Source: Streptomyces sp. Ru62 (GTDB lineage Bacteria > Actinomycetota > Actinomycetes > Streptomycetales > Streptomycetaceae). Taken from it: 64,000 nt of DNA. This document shows positions 10,218 to 19,700 of the stretch, in pieces (the first letter of the stretch is position 1; every line of letters starts with the position of its first letter). Location of the stretch: the NCBI RefSeq assembly GCF_002920615.1, contig NZ_PQSU01000002.1, positions 124,001 to 188,000 on the forward strand, given 5' to 3'. Made by a program: the position numbers and the translations under genes. The notes under the pieces were generated by a model. The model made no database searches. It worked only from the letters and a program-made list of their open reading frames with translations, and was not told where the DNA came from.

Positions 10218-11504
10218 TCAGACCTTGGTGACGTCCTCCACGTCCTCCGCCGGTTCCCGCCCCGGCGTCCTCAGGTCGAAGCGCGTGATCGCGACGCGGA
10301 ACACCAGGTAGTACACGGCCGCGAAGCACAGGCCGATCGGGATGATCGCCCACGGTCTCGTCGCCAGGTTCCAGTTGATCACGTAGTCGATCAGGCCCGC
10401 CGAGAAGCTGAAGCCGTCGTGCACGCCCAGCGCCCAGGTCACCGCCATCGACGCACCGGTCAGCACCGCGTGGACGGCGTACAGGCCGGGCGCGATGAAG
10501 AGGAACGAGTACTCCAGCGGCTCGGTGATGCCGGTCACGAACGAGGTCAGAGCGACCGAGAGCATCAGGCCGCCCACCTCCTTGCGGCGCTCCGGGCGGG
10601 CGCAGTGCGTGATGGCCAGCGCCGCGGCCGGCAGCGCGAACATCATGATCGGGAAGAAGCCCGAGGTGAACTGGCCGGCGTCCGGGTCCCCCTGGAGGAA
10701 CATGTTGATGTCGCCGTGCACCACCGTGCCGTCGGGCTTGGTGTAGCTGCCGAACTGGAACCAGATGGGCACGTTCAGGAACTGGTGCAGGCCCACCACC
10801 AGCAGCGCCCGGTTCGCCACCCCGAAGACGCCCGCGCCCCAGGACCCGGCGTCCCGCAGCCACTCGCTGAAGCTCTCCAGTGCGTCGCCGACCGGCGGCC
10901 AGACGAACAGGCACACCACGGCGAACAGGATGGCGACGAAGGCCATGATGATCGGCACCAGCCGGCGCCCGTTGAAGAAGCCCAGCCAGTCCACCAGCCT
11001 CGTACGGTGGTAGCGGGCCCAGAAGAAGGCGGCCAGCAGGCCCATGACGATGCCGCCGAAGACGCCCGGGTTCTGGTAGGTGTACGCGGACACCGTGCCG
11101 TTCGCCGCCTGGCAGCCCGTGGCGACCACCTTCGCGCCCGCCGGGCAGGTCTCCGGGAACTGCCGCAGGACGCCGTAGTAGACGAGGAAGCCCGCCACCG
11201 CGGCGAGCGCCGTCGAACCGTCGGCCTTCTTCGCCATGCCGATCGCGACGCCCACGCAGAACAGCAGCGGCAGCCCCAGCTGGCCGTCCAGCAGCGCGCC
11301 GCCCGCCCCGCTCATCACCTTGGAGACGTCGGTCCAGCCCAGGCCGTCCGCGCCGAACACGTCCGGCTGCCCCAGCCGGTTCAGGATGCCCGCCGCCGGC
11401 AGCACCGCGATGGGCAACTGGAGACTGCGGCCCATCTTCTGCATGCTCTGGAACACACGGTTCCAGCGGGCCCCGGCGCTGCTCGCCGTGCTCTCTGCAC
11501 TCAT
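10218..11504 (-). CDS. nagE1: GlcNAc-family PTS permease EIIC, NagE1-like
   Basis: Second EIIC paralogue (428 aa), with GRSLQLPIAVLPAAGIL, the ANRALLVVGLHQFLN substrate region (Leu-His-Gln where NagE2 has Met-His-His) and TGITEPLEYSFLF. It carries an extra loop around GDINMFLQGDPDAG and a Cys-containing segment (CPAGAKVVATGCQ). The chosen ATG has GGAAGG upstream; the open frame extends 29 codons further, but that stretch contains the dre box and is promoter. It is separated from nagE2 by 155 bp with its own operators. In S. coelicolor the nagE1 counterpart (SCO2906) is dispensable for GlcNAc uptake. Confidence 0.9.
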   Translation of the reverse strand: MSAESTASSAGARWNRVFQSMQKMGRSLQLPIAVLPAAGILNRLGQPDVFGADGLGWTDVSKVMSGAGGALLDGQLGLPLLFCVGVAIGMAKKADGSTALAAVAGFLVYYGVLRQFPETCPAGAKVVATGCQAANGTVSAYTYQNPGVFGGIVMGLLAAFFWARYHRTRLVDWLGFFNGRRLVPIIMAFVAILFAVVCLFVWPPVGDALESFSEWLRDAGSWGAGVFGVANRALLVVGLHQFLNVPIWFQFGSYTKPDGTVVHGDINMFLQGDPDAGQFTSGFFPIMMFALPAAALAITHCARPERRKEVGGLMLSVALTSFVTGITEPLEYSFLFIAPGLYAVHAVLTGASMAVTWALGVHDGFSFSAGLIDYVINWNLATRPWAIIPIGLCFAAVYYLVFRVAITRFDLRTPGREPAEDVEDVTKV

Positions 11505-11525
11505 GGGTTTGGCGACCTTCCCCAC

Positions 11526-11541
11526 GGTGGTGTAGACCAGT
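11526..11541. promoter_or_regulatory. DasR-responsive element between nagE1 and nagF
   Basis: GGTGGTGTAGACCAGT matches the dre consensus closely. It lies 22 bp upstream of the nagE1 start and 119 bp upstream of nagF, so one box may serve both divergent promoters. Confidence 0.85.
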
Positions 11542-11659
11542 CGGCGGACGGTTCCGCTGTCGTGATCGCCATCATTCGGCACGGACGGCAAGACCGCTCG
11601 CGAAGATGGGCCAACTGTGGGTTACTGCGACAAAGCGGTTCGGAGCAGGGAGAAGGAAC

Positions 11660-11893
11660 ATGGCCAGCAAGGCTGAGAAGATCGTCGCCGGGCTCGGTGG
11701 CATCGACAACATCGAGGAGATCGAGGGCTGCATCACCCGGCTGCGCACCGAGGTGTCCGACCCCGCTCTGGTCGACGAGGCCGCCCTGAAGGCCGCCGGC
11801 GCCCACGGCGTCGTCAAGATGGGCACGGCCATCCAGGTCGTCATCGGCACCGACGCCGACCCGATCGCCGCGGAGATCGAAGACATGATGTGA
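11660..11893 (+). CDS. nagF: PTS EIIB component NagF
   Basis: 77-aa soluble EIIB protein that relays phosphate from EIIA to the sugar on NagE2. The phosphorylated cysteine is Cys24 in the hallmark EGCITRLR motif, and KAAGAHGVVKMGTAIQVVIG completes the small alpha/beta fold. The ATG has GGGAGAAGGA just upstream. It is divergent from nagE1 behind a shared dre. A hairpin terminator follows. No EIIA gene is visible here. Confidence 0.93.
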   Translation: MASKAEKIVAGLGGIDNIEEIEGCITRLRTEVSDPALVDEAALKAAGAHGVVKMGTAIQVVIGTDADPIAAEIEDMM

Positions 11894-11911
11894 GCCGTAC
11901 CGGTTCACCCC

Positions 11912-11946
11912 GAAGGGGCTCTTCCCAACGCCGGAGGAGCCCCTTC
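11912..11946 (+). terminator. terminator of nagF
   Basis: A 10-bp perfect stem (GAAGGGGCTC paired with GAGCCCCTTC) with a 15-nt loop lies 18 bp after the nagF stop. Confidence 0.8.
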
Positions 11947-11958
11947 CCCGTGTGCGGC

Positions 11959-11964
11959 TAGGCT
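11959..11964 (+). promoter_or_regulatory. putative -10 box of rph, leaderless
   Basis: TAGGCT lies 7 nt before the rph ATG, with no Shine-Dalgarno sequence between, indicating a leaderless or nearly leaderless transcript. Confidence 0.55.
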
Positions 11965-11971
11965 CATCGCC

Positions 11972-12706
11972 ATGTCTCGCATCGACGGCCGTACCCCCGA
12001 ACAGCTCCGCCCGGTCACCATCGAACGCGGATGGAGCAAGCACGCCGAGGGCTCCGTCCTCGTCTCCTTCGGCGACACCAAGGTCTTCTGCACCGCCTCC
12101 GTCACCGAGGGGGTCCCGCGCTGGCGCAAGGGCAGCGGCGAGGGCTGGGTCACCGCGGAGTACGCCATGCTGCCCCGCGCCACCAACACCCGCGGCGACC
12201 GCGAGTCCGTCAAGGGCAAGATCGGCGGCCGCACCCATGAGATCTCCCGGCTCATCGGCCGCTCCCTGCGCGCCGTCATCGACTACAAGGCGCTCGGCGA
12301 GAACACCATCGTCCTCGACTGCGACGTCCTCCAGGCCGACGGCGGCACGCGTACGGCGGCCATCACCGGCGCGTACGTCGCGCTCGCCGACGCCGTCGCC
12401 TGGGCCCAGGGCAAGAAGCTGATCAAGGCCGGCCGGCAGCCGCTCACCGGCACCGTGAGCGCCGTCTCCGTGGGCATCGTCGGCGGGGTCCCGCTGCTCG
12501 ACCTCTGCTACGAGGAGGACGTGCGCGCCGACACCGACATGAACGTCGTCTGCACCGGCGACGGCCGCTTCGTCGAGGTCCAGGGCACCGCCGAGGCCGC
12601 CCCGTTCGCCCGCGAGGAACTCGACGCCCTGCTCGACCTCGCCGTCACCGGCTGCCGGGAACTGGCCGTGACCCAGCAGGCGGCACTCGCGGCCACGCGC
12701 GCGTAA
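11972..12706 (+). CDS. rph: ribonuclease PH
   Basis: Phosphorolytic 3'-5' exoribonuclease that trims tRNA 3' ends. The 244-aa protein is of normal length and shows [51 protein letters not shown] and the catalytic [18 protein letters not shown] stretch. In many bacteria rdgB directly follows rph; here rdgB lies 12 kb away on the other strand. Confidence 0.95.
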   Translation: MSRIDGRTPEQLRPVTIERGWSKHAEGSVLVSFGDTKVFCTASVTEGVPRWRKGSGEGWVTAEYAMLPRATNTRGDRESVKGKIGGRTHEISRLIGRSLRAVIDYKALGENTIVLDCDVLQADGGTRTAAITGAYVALADAVAWAQGKKLIKAGRQPLTGTVSAVSVGIVGGVPLLDLCYEEDVRADTDMNVVCTGDGRFVEVQGTAEAAPFAREELDALLDLAVTGCRELAVTQQAALAATRA

Positions 12707-12821
12707 AGAAGTCCCCAAGGCCGCGGGGCAACCCGGCGGACCCCAGCGGCGTCCCAGTGGATACGGGCGCACGACTCACCAGCGTGCGCCCGGCCAGCCG
12801 TACCAGGGGAGGGACACCACC

Positions 12822-13214
12822 ATGGCCGCCAGCCGACGCCGACTCACCGTTGTCGCCGCCGTAGCGACCGCCGCGCTCGCCGCCGGCCTCACGACCGGCT
12901 GCGACGCCGTGGACAAGGCGCTGGACTGCGTGCAGACCGCCGACGCCATCGCCGACAACGTCACCGACCTCCAGCAGGCCGTGGAGAACGCGGCGAACGA
13001 CCCCTCCCAGGCCGACGAGTCGCTCGACTCCATCGAGAAGAGCCTGCGCAAGATCGGCGACAAGACGGACAACACCGATGTCAACAAGGCCGTGGACGAC
13101 CTGGAGAAGGCCGTCGGCAACGTGCGCACGGCCATCAGGAACGGGGACGAGACACCGGACGTCAGCCCGGTGACGGACGCGGCAGGGGAGCTGACCAAGG
13201 TCTGCACGTCGTAG
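12822..13214 (+). CDS. small Asp/Asn-rich putative lipoprotein
   Basis: 130-aa exported protein with an Arg-rich N-terminus, hydrophobic core and lipobox LTTGC (Cys27). The mature part is acidic and helical, with repeated NVTDLQQAVENAAND / VDDLEKAVGNVRTAI segments suggestive of a coiled coil, and Cys residues near both ends (LDCVQTA, KVCTS). Function is unknown. AGGGGAGGGA lies a few bases upstream of the ATG. It could be described equally as a secreted protein if the lipobox is not used. Confidence 0.75.
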   Translation: MAASRRRLTVVAAVATAALAAGLTTGCDAVDKALDCVQTADAIADNVTDLQQAVENAANDPSQADESLDSIEKSLRKIGDKTDNTDVNKAVDDLEKAVGNVRTAIRNGDETPDVSPVTDAAGELTKVCTS

Positions 13215-13277
13215 GGGCGCCGACGGGCCACGGGCCGTGGCCGGCCGCGCAGGTCCCCGCGCCCCTTGAGGGCGCGC

Positions 13278-13928
13278 TCAGCGCGGCTTCTTCAGGCGCT
13301 TCCGTGCCCCACGCGGGAGTCTGCGCTCCACGCCCACCCCGCCCCAGAACGCGAGGCCGCCGATGACCACACGAGGGGCGCCCGGCTCGGGCGGGCCGTC
13401 GTCCCTCGGGTGTTCGAAAGCGCCCATCACACCGACGCCGCGTACGACGACCTCGACGCCGGGCGGCACGATCACCTGCACCCCGCCCATGATCACCACG
13501 CAGTGGATCTCCACCTCACCGGCGGCGAAGTCCGCCTCGCGCAGGTCGAGCTCGCCGCCGCCCATGAAGGTGAAGCAGGAGAACCGCCTCGGCACCGTCC
13601 AGCGGCCCCTGCGCTCGAACCCCGACAGGATCGCCACCGCGCCCGTCGAGGAGCCCTCGGTGCCGGTGATCCGGCCCGCCCAACCGCCCTCCACCGCCGG
13701 GGCCTTGACGAAGGAGACGGGAAGGGCCGGCGCGACACCGGGCACCGGCAGGTCGCGGGTCAGCGGCGCCAGCTCGCCGTACGTCCGCGCCCGGTAGGCC
13801 GCCCCCAGCCGCTCGTCGAACTCCTCCATGTCCAGCCGGCCCTCGGCCAGGGCGTCCCGCAGGATCTCGGCGACCCGGTCACGGTCGGCGTCGGACGCAC
13901 GGAGGTCCGGGACTGCGTCGTCGCTCAT
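13278..13928 (-). CDS. DUF1707 / LiaF-like cell-envelope response protein
   Basis: 216 aa. The N-terminus is a DUF1707 (SHOCT-like) module, RASDADRDRVAEILRDALAEGRLDMEEFDERL, shown here by its start and its DMEEFDERLGAAYRART end. The C-terminal half is a beta-helix-like LiaF domain (FMGGGELDLREADF, IMGGVQVIVPPGVEV, GVGVMGAFEH). LiaF-type proteins are linked to envelope stress. It starts only 9 bp after the ABC ATPase stop, so it is probably the last gene of that operon. Confidence 0.85.
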   Translation of the reverse strand: MSDDAVPDLRASDADRDRVAEILRDALAEGRLDMEEFDERLGAAYRARTYGELAPLTRDLPVPGVAPALPVSFVKAPAVEGGWAGRITGTEGSSTGAVAILSGFERRGRWTVPRRFSCFTFMGGGELDLREADFAAGEVEIHCVVIMGGVQVIVPPGVEVVVRGVGVMGAFEHPRDDGPPEPGAPRVVIGGLAFWGGVGVERRLPRGARKRLKKPR

Positions 13929-13937
13929 GCCGGCAGC

Positions 13938-14900
13938 CTACGAGACCGCCTTCTCGGCGTACATCCTGGCGATGACGGCCTCGATGTCCGGCTCCCGCAC
14001 CGACAGGTCCACCAGCGGGTACCGGGCCGCCAGATGCGCCACGACCGGCGCCGCCGACTGCCCCGCCGGGAACGCCAGCCACTGCCGGGGGCCCTCCACC
14101 CGCACCACCCGGGCCGACGGCACCTCGACCGGCGGCAGCTCCCGCTCCAGGTCCACCACCAGCGTCCGCTCGCTCTCGCCGGCCTCGTGCAGCCCCGCGA
14201 GCGGGCCGTCATACACCAGCCGCCCGTGGTCGATCACCATCACCCGGGAGCACAACTGCTCGATGTCCTGCAGATCGTGCGTGGTGAGCAGCACCGTCGT
14301 ACCGCGCTCGGCGTTCACCTCCCGCAGGAACTCCCGCACCCTGGCCTTCGACACGACGTCCAGACCGATCGTCGGCTCGTCCAGGTACAGCACGTCCGGG
14401 TCGTGCAGCAGCGCCGCCGCGATGTCCCCGCGCATCCGCTGGCCCAGGGACAGCTGCCGCACCGGTACGTCCAACAGGGCGCCCAGGTCCAGCAGTTCCA
14501 CCAGCCGGTCCAGGTTCTCGCGGTAACGGGCGTCCGGGATGCGGTACATGCGGTGCGCCAGCCGGTAGGAGTCGATCAGCGGCAGGTCCCACCAGAGCGT
14601 GGTCCGCTGACCGAACACCACACCGATCCGGTGCGCGAGCCGCGACCGCTCCCGCGCCGGATCGATGCCCGCCACCCGCAGCCGCCCGGCACTCGGCGTC
14701 AGGATCCCGGTCAGCATCTTGATCGTCGTCGACTTCCCGGCACCGTTCGGCCCGATGTACCCGACCATCTCGCCGCGCGCCACGGTGAACGAGAGCGCGT
14801 CCACCGCCCGCACCTCGCGCCGCTCCCGCCGCAGGAACCCGGTCTTCCGGCGCACCTCGAAGACCTTCTCCACCTTCTCCAGTGCGATGAAGTCACTCAC
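13938..14900 (-). CDS. ABC-2 exporter ATP-binding protein
   Basis: 320-aa ATPase that would power the two adjacent permeases. It shows Walker A GPNGAGKST, the signature LSLGQRMRGD, Walker B VLYLDEPTIGLD and H-loop TTHD, plus a C-terminal 90-residue extension ending YAEKAVS. It resembles the uncharacterised COG4586 group, which always pairs with DUF990-type permeases. GTG start with GGGAG upstream; the upstream open frame runs through the permease gene and is spurious. Confidence 0.92.
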   Translation of the reverse strand: MSDFIALEKVEKVFEVRRKTGFLRRERREVRAVDALSFTVARGEMVGYIGPNGAGKSTTIKMLTGILTPSAGRLRVAGIDPARERSRLAHRIGVVFGQRTTLWWDLPLIDSYRLAHRMYRIPDARYRENLDRLVELLDLGALLDVPVRQLSLGQRMRGDIAAALLHDPDVLYLDEPTIGLDVVSKARVREFLREVNAERGTTVLLTTHDLQDIEQLCSRVMVIDHGRLVYDGPLAGLHEAGESERTLVVDLERELPPVEVPSARVVRVEGPRQWLAFPAGQSAAPVVAHLAARYPLVDLSVREPDIEAVIARMYAEKAVS

Positions 14901-14901
14901 G

Positions 14902-15741
14902 TCAGCTCCCTGTGCTGCGGTACGAACGAAGTCCGGCCCGCCAGGCCAGCCCCGCGAGCGCGCCACAGGCGACCGCCACCAGCGGCGGCGTGAACGCGGT
15001 CCACTCCGGCAGGCCCAGCGGATACGGCCGCCCCAGCACATGGGTCGCGGGCAGCCAGTTGACGAAGGCCAGCGGCAGCACGAAGGTCACCCCGCGCACC
15101 AACTCCTTCGCGAACACGGTCGGCGGGTACTGGAGCAGCGTCGTACCGCCGTAGGTGAAGGCGTTCTGCACCTCCGAGGCGTCCTGCGCCACGAACTGGA
15201 ACGCCGCGCCCGCCACGAACACCGCGCAGAAGATGCCGCAGCCGCTCACCACCATCACCGGCATCAGCAGCAGCCTGTCCGCCGTCCAGTCGATGTCCAC
15301 CCGGGTCAGCGACCAGCCCAGCACCAGCGCCCCCTGCGTCACCCGGCCCAGCCGCCTGAGCGCGAACCGGTCGGCCGCCACCTGCGCCAGCACCGGCGCC
15401 GGCCGCACCAGCAGGGTGTCCAGCGTGCCGTCCCGGACCCGCCGGCCCAGCCGGTCCATCGACCCGATCACCAGGTCCGCCAGCCCGAAGGAGGTCGCGG
15501 ACAGGCCGTACAGGAACGCCACTTCGGGCAGCGGATAGCCGCCCAGGGCGTCCACCCGGGAGAACATCAGCATGATCGCGACGAAGTCGAGGAAGGTCGC
15601 CGCGAAGTTCCCGAACGTGGTCATGGCGAAGGACGCCCGGTAGGCCATCGTGGAGCGCACCCACATCCCCGCGATCAGCCGGTACGCCCGCACCCCCTCG
15701 GCCAGCCGGTGGCCCGGGCCGGGGACCTGGCTCTCAGCCAC
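14902..15741 (-). CDS. ABC-2 family permease (DUF990/COG3694-like), second subunit
   Basis: 279-aa membrane protein with about six hydrophobic segments and the family's ALGGYPLPEVAFLYGLSATSF region (within 20 residues: GGYPLPEVAFLYGLSATSF) plus DGTLDTLLVRPAP. It acts as one half of a heterodimeric exporter whose substrate is unknown. GTG start overlaps the preceding permease stop by 8 bp, indicating translational coupling; the ATPase start follows its stop by a single base. Confidence 0.88.
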   Translation of the reverse strand: MAESQVPGPGHRLAEGVRAYRLIAGMWVRSTMAYRASFAMTTFGNFAATFLDFVAIMLMFSRVDALGGYPLPEVAFLYGLSATSFGLADLVIGSMDRLGRRVRDGTLDTLLVRPAPVLAQVAADRFALRRLGRVTQGALVLGWSLTRVDIDWTADRLLLMPVMVVSGCGIFCAVFVAGAAFQFVAQDASEVQNAFTYGGTTLLQYPPTVFAKELVRGVTFVLPLAFVNWLPATHVLGRPYPLGLPEWTAFTPPLVAVACGALAGLAWRAGLRSYRSTGS

Positions 15742-16534
15742 CCTGCACCACCACCCGGCGCGTCGCCGCCGACTGCACCAGCCGCCCGGCCCCCAGCAGC
15801 GCCGCCGCCCACGCGGCCTGGAAGAGATAGGTGGGCAGCGGATCCGCGTGCCCCAGCAGGATGTCCGCCGGGGCCTGCAGCAGGGACGACCAGGGCAGGA
15901 CCCGTACGACGTCACCGAGCGCGCCCGGGAACACGTTCAGCGGCAGCAGCATGCCCGAGCAGAAGAAGCCCAGCAGCCACGCCATCTGCGCCACACCGGC
16001 GCCGTCCAGCAGCCAGAACGCGCTCAGCGCCACCAGGTAGCGGATGCCGAAGCCGACCAGCATGGCGAGGACGACGGCGACGAGGAACGCCGCCCAGGTG
16101 CCGGCGTCGGCCGGCAGGTACACCGGGAAGCACAGCGCGCCGAACACGAACGGCACCAGTCCCCGGCCCAGCAGCTGGAAGAACGCCCGGCCCAGGTCCG
16201 CCGCCAGCCACCACAGCTGGAGATCGGCGGGCCGGTACAGGTCGATCGCCACGTCCCCCGTACGGATGCGTTCCATCAACTCGTCCTCCACGCCGCCGCC
16301 CCCGATGGCGAGAGTCGACAGGAACGCCTGCCCCAGCCAGACGTACGTCACGGCCTGCGCCTGGTCGTACCCGCCGAGATGCGGCCTCTCGTCCCACAAG
16401 GCGCGGTACGTGTAGACGAGGATGAGTCCGAAGACGGTGTTCGTGAACACCCCTGCCGCAGTGGCGGCCCGGTAGGTCGCGTACCGTCTGAATCCCCCTG
16501 TCGCCACGGCCGCGTACAACCGTCCCGCGCCCAC
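15734..16534 (-). CDS. ABC-2 family permease (COG4587-like), first subunit
   Basis: 266-aa six-helix permease: VFTNTVFGLILVYTYRALW, the conserved DQAQAVTYVWLGQAFL, MERIRTGDVAIDLYRPADLQ and GMLLPLNVFPGALGDVVR loops. It heads a three- or four-gene operon running leftwards (permease, permease, ATPase, LiaF-like). GTG start with AGGAGG nine bases upstream decides against a far longer open frame. The promoter lies in the 200 bp shared with the divergent penicillin-binding protein gene. Confidence 0.88.
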   Translation of the reverse strand: MGAGRLYAAVATGGFRRYATYRAATAAGVFTNTVFGLILVYTYRALWDERPHLGGYDQAQAVTYVWLGQAFLSTLAIGGGGVEDELMERIRTGDVAIDLYRPADLQLWWLAADLGRAFFQLLGRGLVPFVFGALCFPVYLPADAGTWAAFLVAVVLAMLVGFGIRYLVALSAFWLLDGAGVAQMAWLLGFFCSGMLLPLNVFPGALGDVVRVLPWSSLLQAPADILLGHADPLPTYLFQAAWAAALLGAGRLVQSAATRRVVVQGG

Positions 16535-16737
16535 GTGAGTCGACCTCCTCGGACCGCTCGACACCGAAGCGCAGGAGCCTAGTCCGGAGGCCCGGCGGCC
16601 GGCCACGCGATTTCCGGTCGAAGCGTGCCGGAATCCGGGAACGGAACGCCAGGTGCGAGAGTCTTCAAACAGGGGGAGCGCAGAAGCGTACGAGGCGTAC
16701 GGGAACGTACGACGCGAAACAGGAGTCCGTGCACGAC

Positions 16738-19700
16738 ATGAGCGACGAGCCGCAGCCGCAGCAGCGGAACGAAGGCGTGGCACCGAAAAAGCCGCTGCCG
16801 GCTGAAGGGCCCGGAAACCCGGGACGCCGCGAACCGAGCAGCACACCACCGGATCCCACAGGGGGCACCACGAGCGACACCAGCGCACATGCGGGGGCCG
16901 TGGGCAGCCGCGACGGCGGCGAGCGCGCCGGGCGGCTCGGTCGGGGCGAGGGTGGTCAGCGTGCCGACGGTGACTCGCGTGCCGGGGGCACCGGGAGCCG
17001 GGACGGTGAGCGCGCCGGGAGTGGCGGCAGCGGTGTGCGTGCCGGGGGTGCCACCAGCGGTGGCGGCATGCGTGCCGAGGGTGCCATGAGCGGCGAGGGC
17101 GCTTCGAGGGGCCCCGGGGGCGACGGCGCTGCCGGGCGGGCCGACGGTGTCGAGGGCGGCGCGAGGTCTCCGCGCGCCGGCCGGCCCGGGAGCGCGGCGA
17201 ATCCGCAGAGCGGCGAGCGGGGGGCCGACGGCACCCGTGGCGCCGGCGCGGGTGACCCGGAGGCTGAGCGTGGCGCGGGCCGGACGGCCGGCAACGGCCC
17301 GACGGGCTCCCCGTCCCGGGCAGGCTCCGGTACGCCCGGATCGGCGCCCGGGAACCGCTCCGGTATGACGGGTGCGTCCCCCCAGGACGGTTCCCGCCCC
17401 GCGGACTCAGCCGAGCAGGACCAGGACCGGACGACCTCCATCGCCCGCGCCCGCCGGGCGGCCCGCGCCCGCACGGAACAGACGGGTGCCGCGGGGGCCG
17501 GCGGAAGCGCGGCCTCCGGCGCCGCTCAGGCGCCCGGCCGTGTCCCGGTGTCCGGGAGCGCCCCGGCAACCGGTCGTGCTCCGGAGTCCGGTCGTGCGCC
17601 GGGGGCCGGCAGTGGCCCGGCAGCTGATCGCGGCCCGGGGCCCGGCGACGGCTCGGGGTTCGGTCGCGGGCCGGTGTCCGGGAGTGCCCCGGCCGTTGAC
17701 CGTGGTTCGCAGTCCGAGCGTCAGGGCTCCGGAGGCGGTTCGCAGCCCGGCCGTGGCCCGGTGTCCGGTCGGCGTGCGGAGTCCGGCGACGGGTCGGTGT
17801 CCGGCGGGGCTGCGCCGGCCGGCGTGGACTCGGCTGCCGGTGCCTCCGGCGCCGGTCGTGGCTCGCGTTCCGGTGCGGCCGGTGGCGGTGGGAAGTCGGG
17901 GGCGCCCGAGGCCCCGCTCGGTTCCGGGCAGGAGCCGCCGGCCGAGAGCACCCAGGTGCTCCGCCGTGTCACCCCGCCCCGAGAGCCGCGGTCCAGTGCC
18001 CGGCAGGAGGCCGACGCCGCCCCGGCGCCCGAGACCACGCAGGTGCTCCGGCGGGTCAACGCGCCCCGCTCCGGTGAGCCCGGCGGTGAGTCGGACCCCA
18101 CCCGCCGTACCCCTCGTCCCACCGTTCCCCGCCCCGCCGGCGAGACCCGCGCTGCCCAGACAGCCTCCGGCGCCGACCCGGCCGGTGCCTCCGCCCCCTC
18201 CTCCCCGGCCGCCGCACGGGCCGCCCGCGCCGCCCGCGCGGCCGGCGCCGCCGCGACGGGAGCCGGTGCCGGTACGGGAACCGGTGCTCAGGCCGCCAAG
18301 GGCGCCGCCGCGTCAGCAACCGGCGCCGCAGCAGGTGCCGCCTCGATCGCCGCCACCACCACCCTCCCCGCCACCGACGGTCAGACCGCGGACGGCAAGG
18401 GCAAGGGCAAGAAGGGCAAGCGGCCCAAGCGGACCGGCTGGCGGCGGATCATCCCGACCTGGCGCATGGTGCTCGGCACCTTCTTCGTCGGCGTGCTGCT
18501 GCTCGTCGGGCTGTTCTTCGTCGGGTACTCCCTGGTGAAGATCCCCCCGGCCAACGCGTTCGCGACCAAGCAGAGCAACGTCTTCCTGTACGCCGACGGC
18601 TCACAGCTCGCCCGCGACGGCGAGGTCAACCGCGAGAACGTCACCCTCGCCCAGGTCTCCAAGGACGCCCAGCACGCCGTACTGGCCGCCGAGGACCGGG
18701 ACTTCTACACCGAGTCCGCCGTCGACCCCAAGGCGATGCTCCGCGCCGGCTGGAACACCGCGACCGGCAAGGGCAAGCAGTCCGGCTCGACGATCACCCA
18801 GCAGTACGTGAAGAACTACTACCTGGCCCAGGAACAGACGGTCACCCGCAAGGCCAAGGAGTTCTTCATCGCGATCAAGCTCGACCAGAACAAGTCCAAG
18901 GACGAGATCCTGGAGGGCTACCTCAACACCAGCTACTTCGGCCGCAACGCCTACGGCATCCAGGCCGCCTCCCAGGCCTACTACGGCCGCGACGCCGCCG
19001 ACCTCGACCCGGCCCGCGCCGCCTACCTCGCCGCGCTCGTCAACGCGCCCAGCGAGTACGACGTCGTCGCCCACCCGGAGAACCGCAAAGCGGCCGTCGC
19101 CCGCTGGAACTACGTCCTGGACGGCATGGTCACCAAGGGCTGGCTCAGCGAGTCCAAGCGCGCCGGCATGAAGTTCCCGATGCCGAAGGAGCAGACGATC
19201 TCCACCGGCATGTCCGGCCAGCGCGGCTACCTCGTGGAGGCGGTCAAGCAGTACCTCACCGCGAACAACATCATCGACTCCGACCACCTCACGGCCGGCG
19301 GCTACCGCATCACCACCACCATCCAGAAGGACCGGCAGGACGCCTTCGTCAAGGCGGTCGACGATCAGCTCATGTCCAAGCTGGACAAGAAGAACCGCAA
19401 GGCCGACACCTTCGTCCGGGCCGGCGGAGCCTCCGTCGACCCCAGGACCGGCAAGGTCGTCGCGATGTACGGCGGCATCGACTACGTGAAGCAGTACACC
19501 AACGGCGCCACCCGCGGTGACTTCCAGGTCGGCTCGACGTTCAAGCCGTTCGTCTTCACCTCCGCCGTGGAGAACGGTTCCACCACCCAGGACGGCCGCG
19601 CCATCACCCCGAACACGGTCTACGACGGCACCAACCAGCGCCCGGTCCAGGGCTGGAACGGCGGCGCCTACGCCCCCGAGAACGAGGACCAGAAGTCGTA

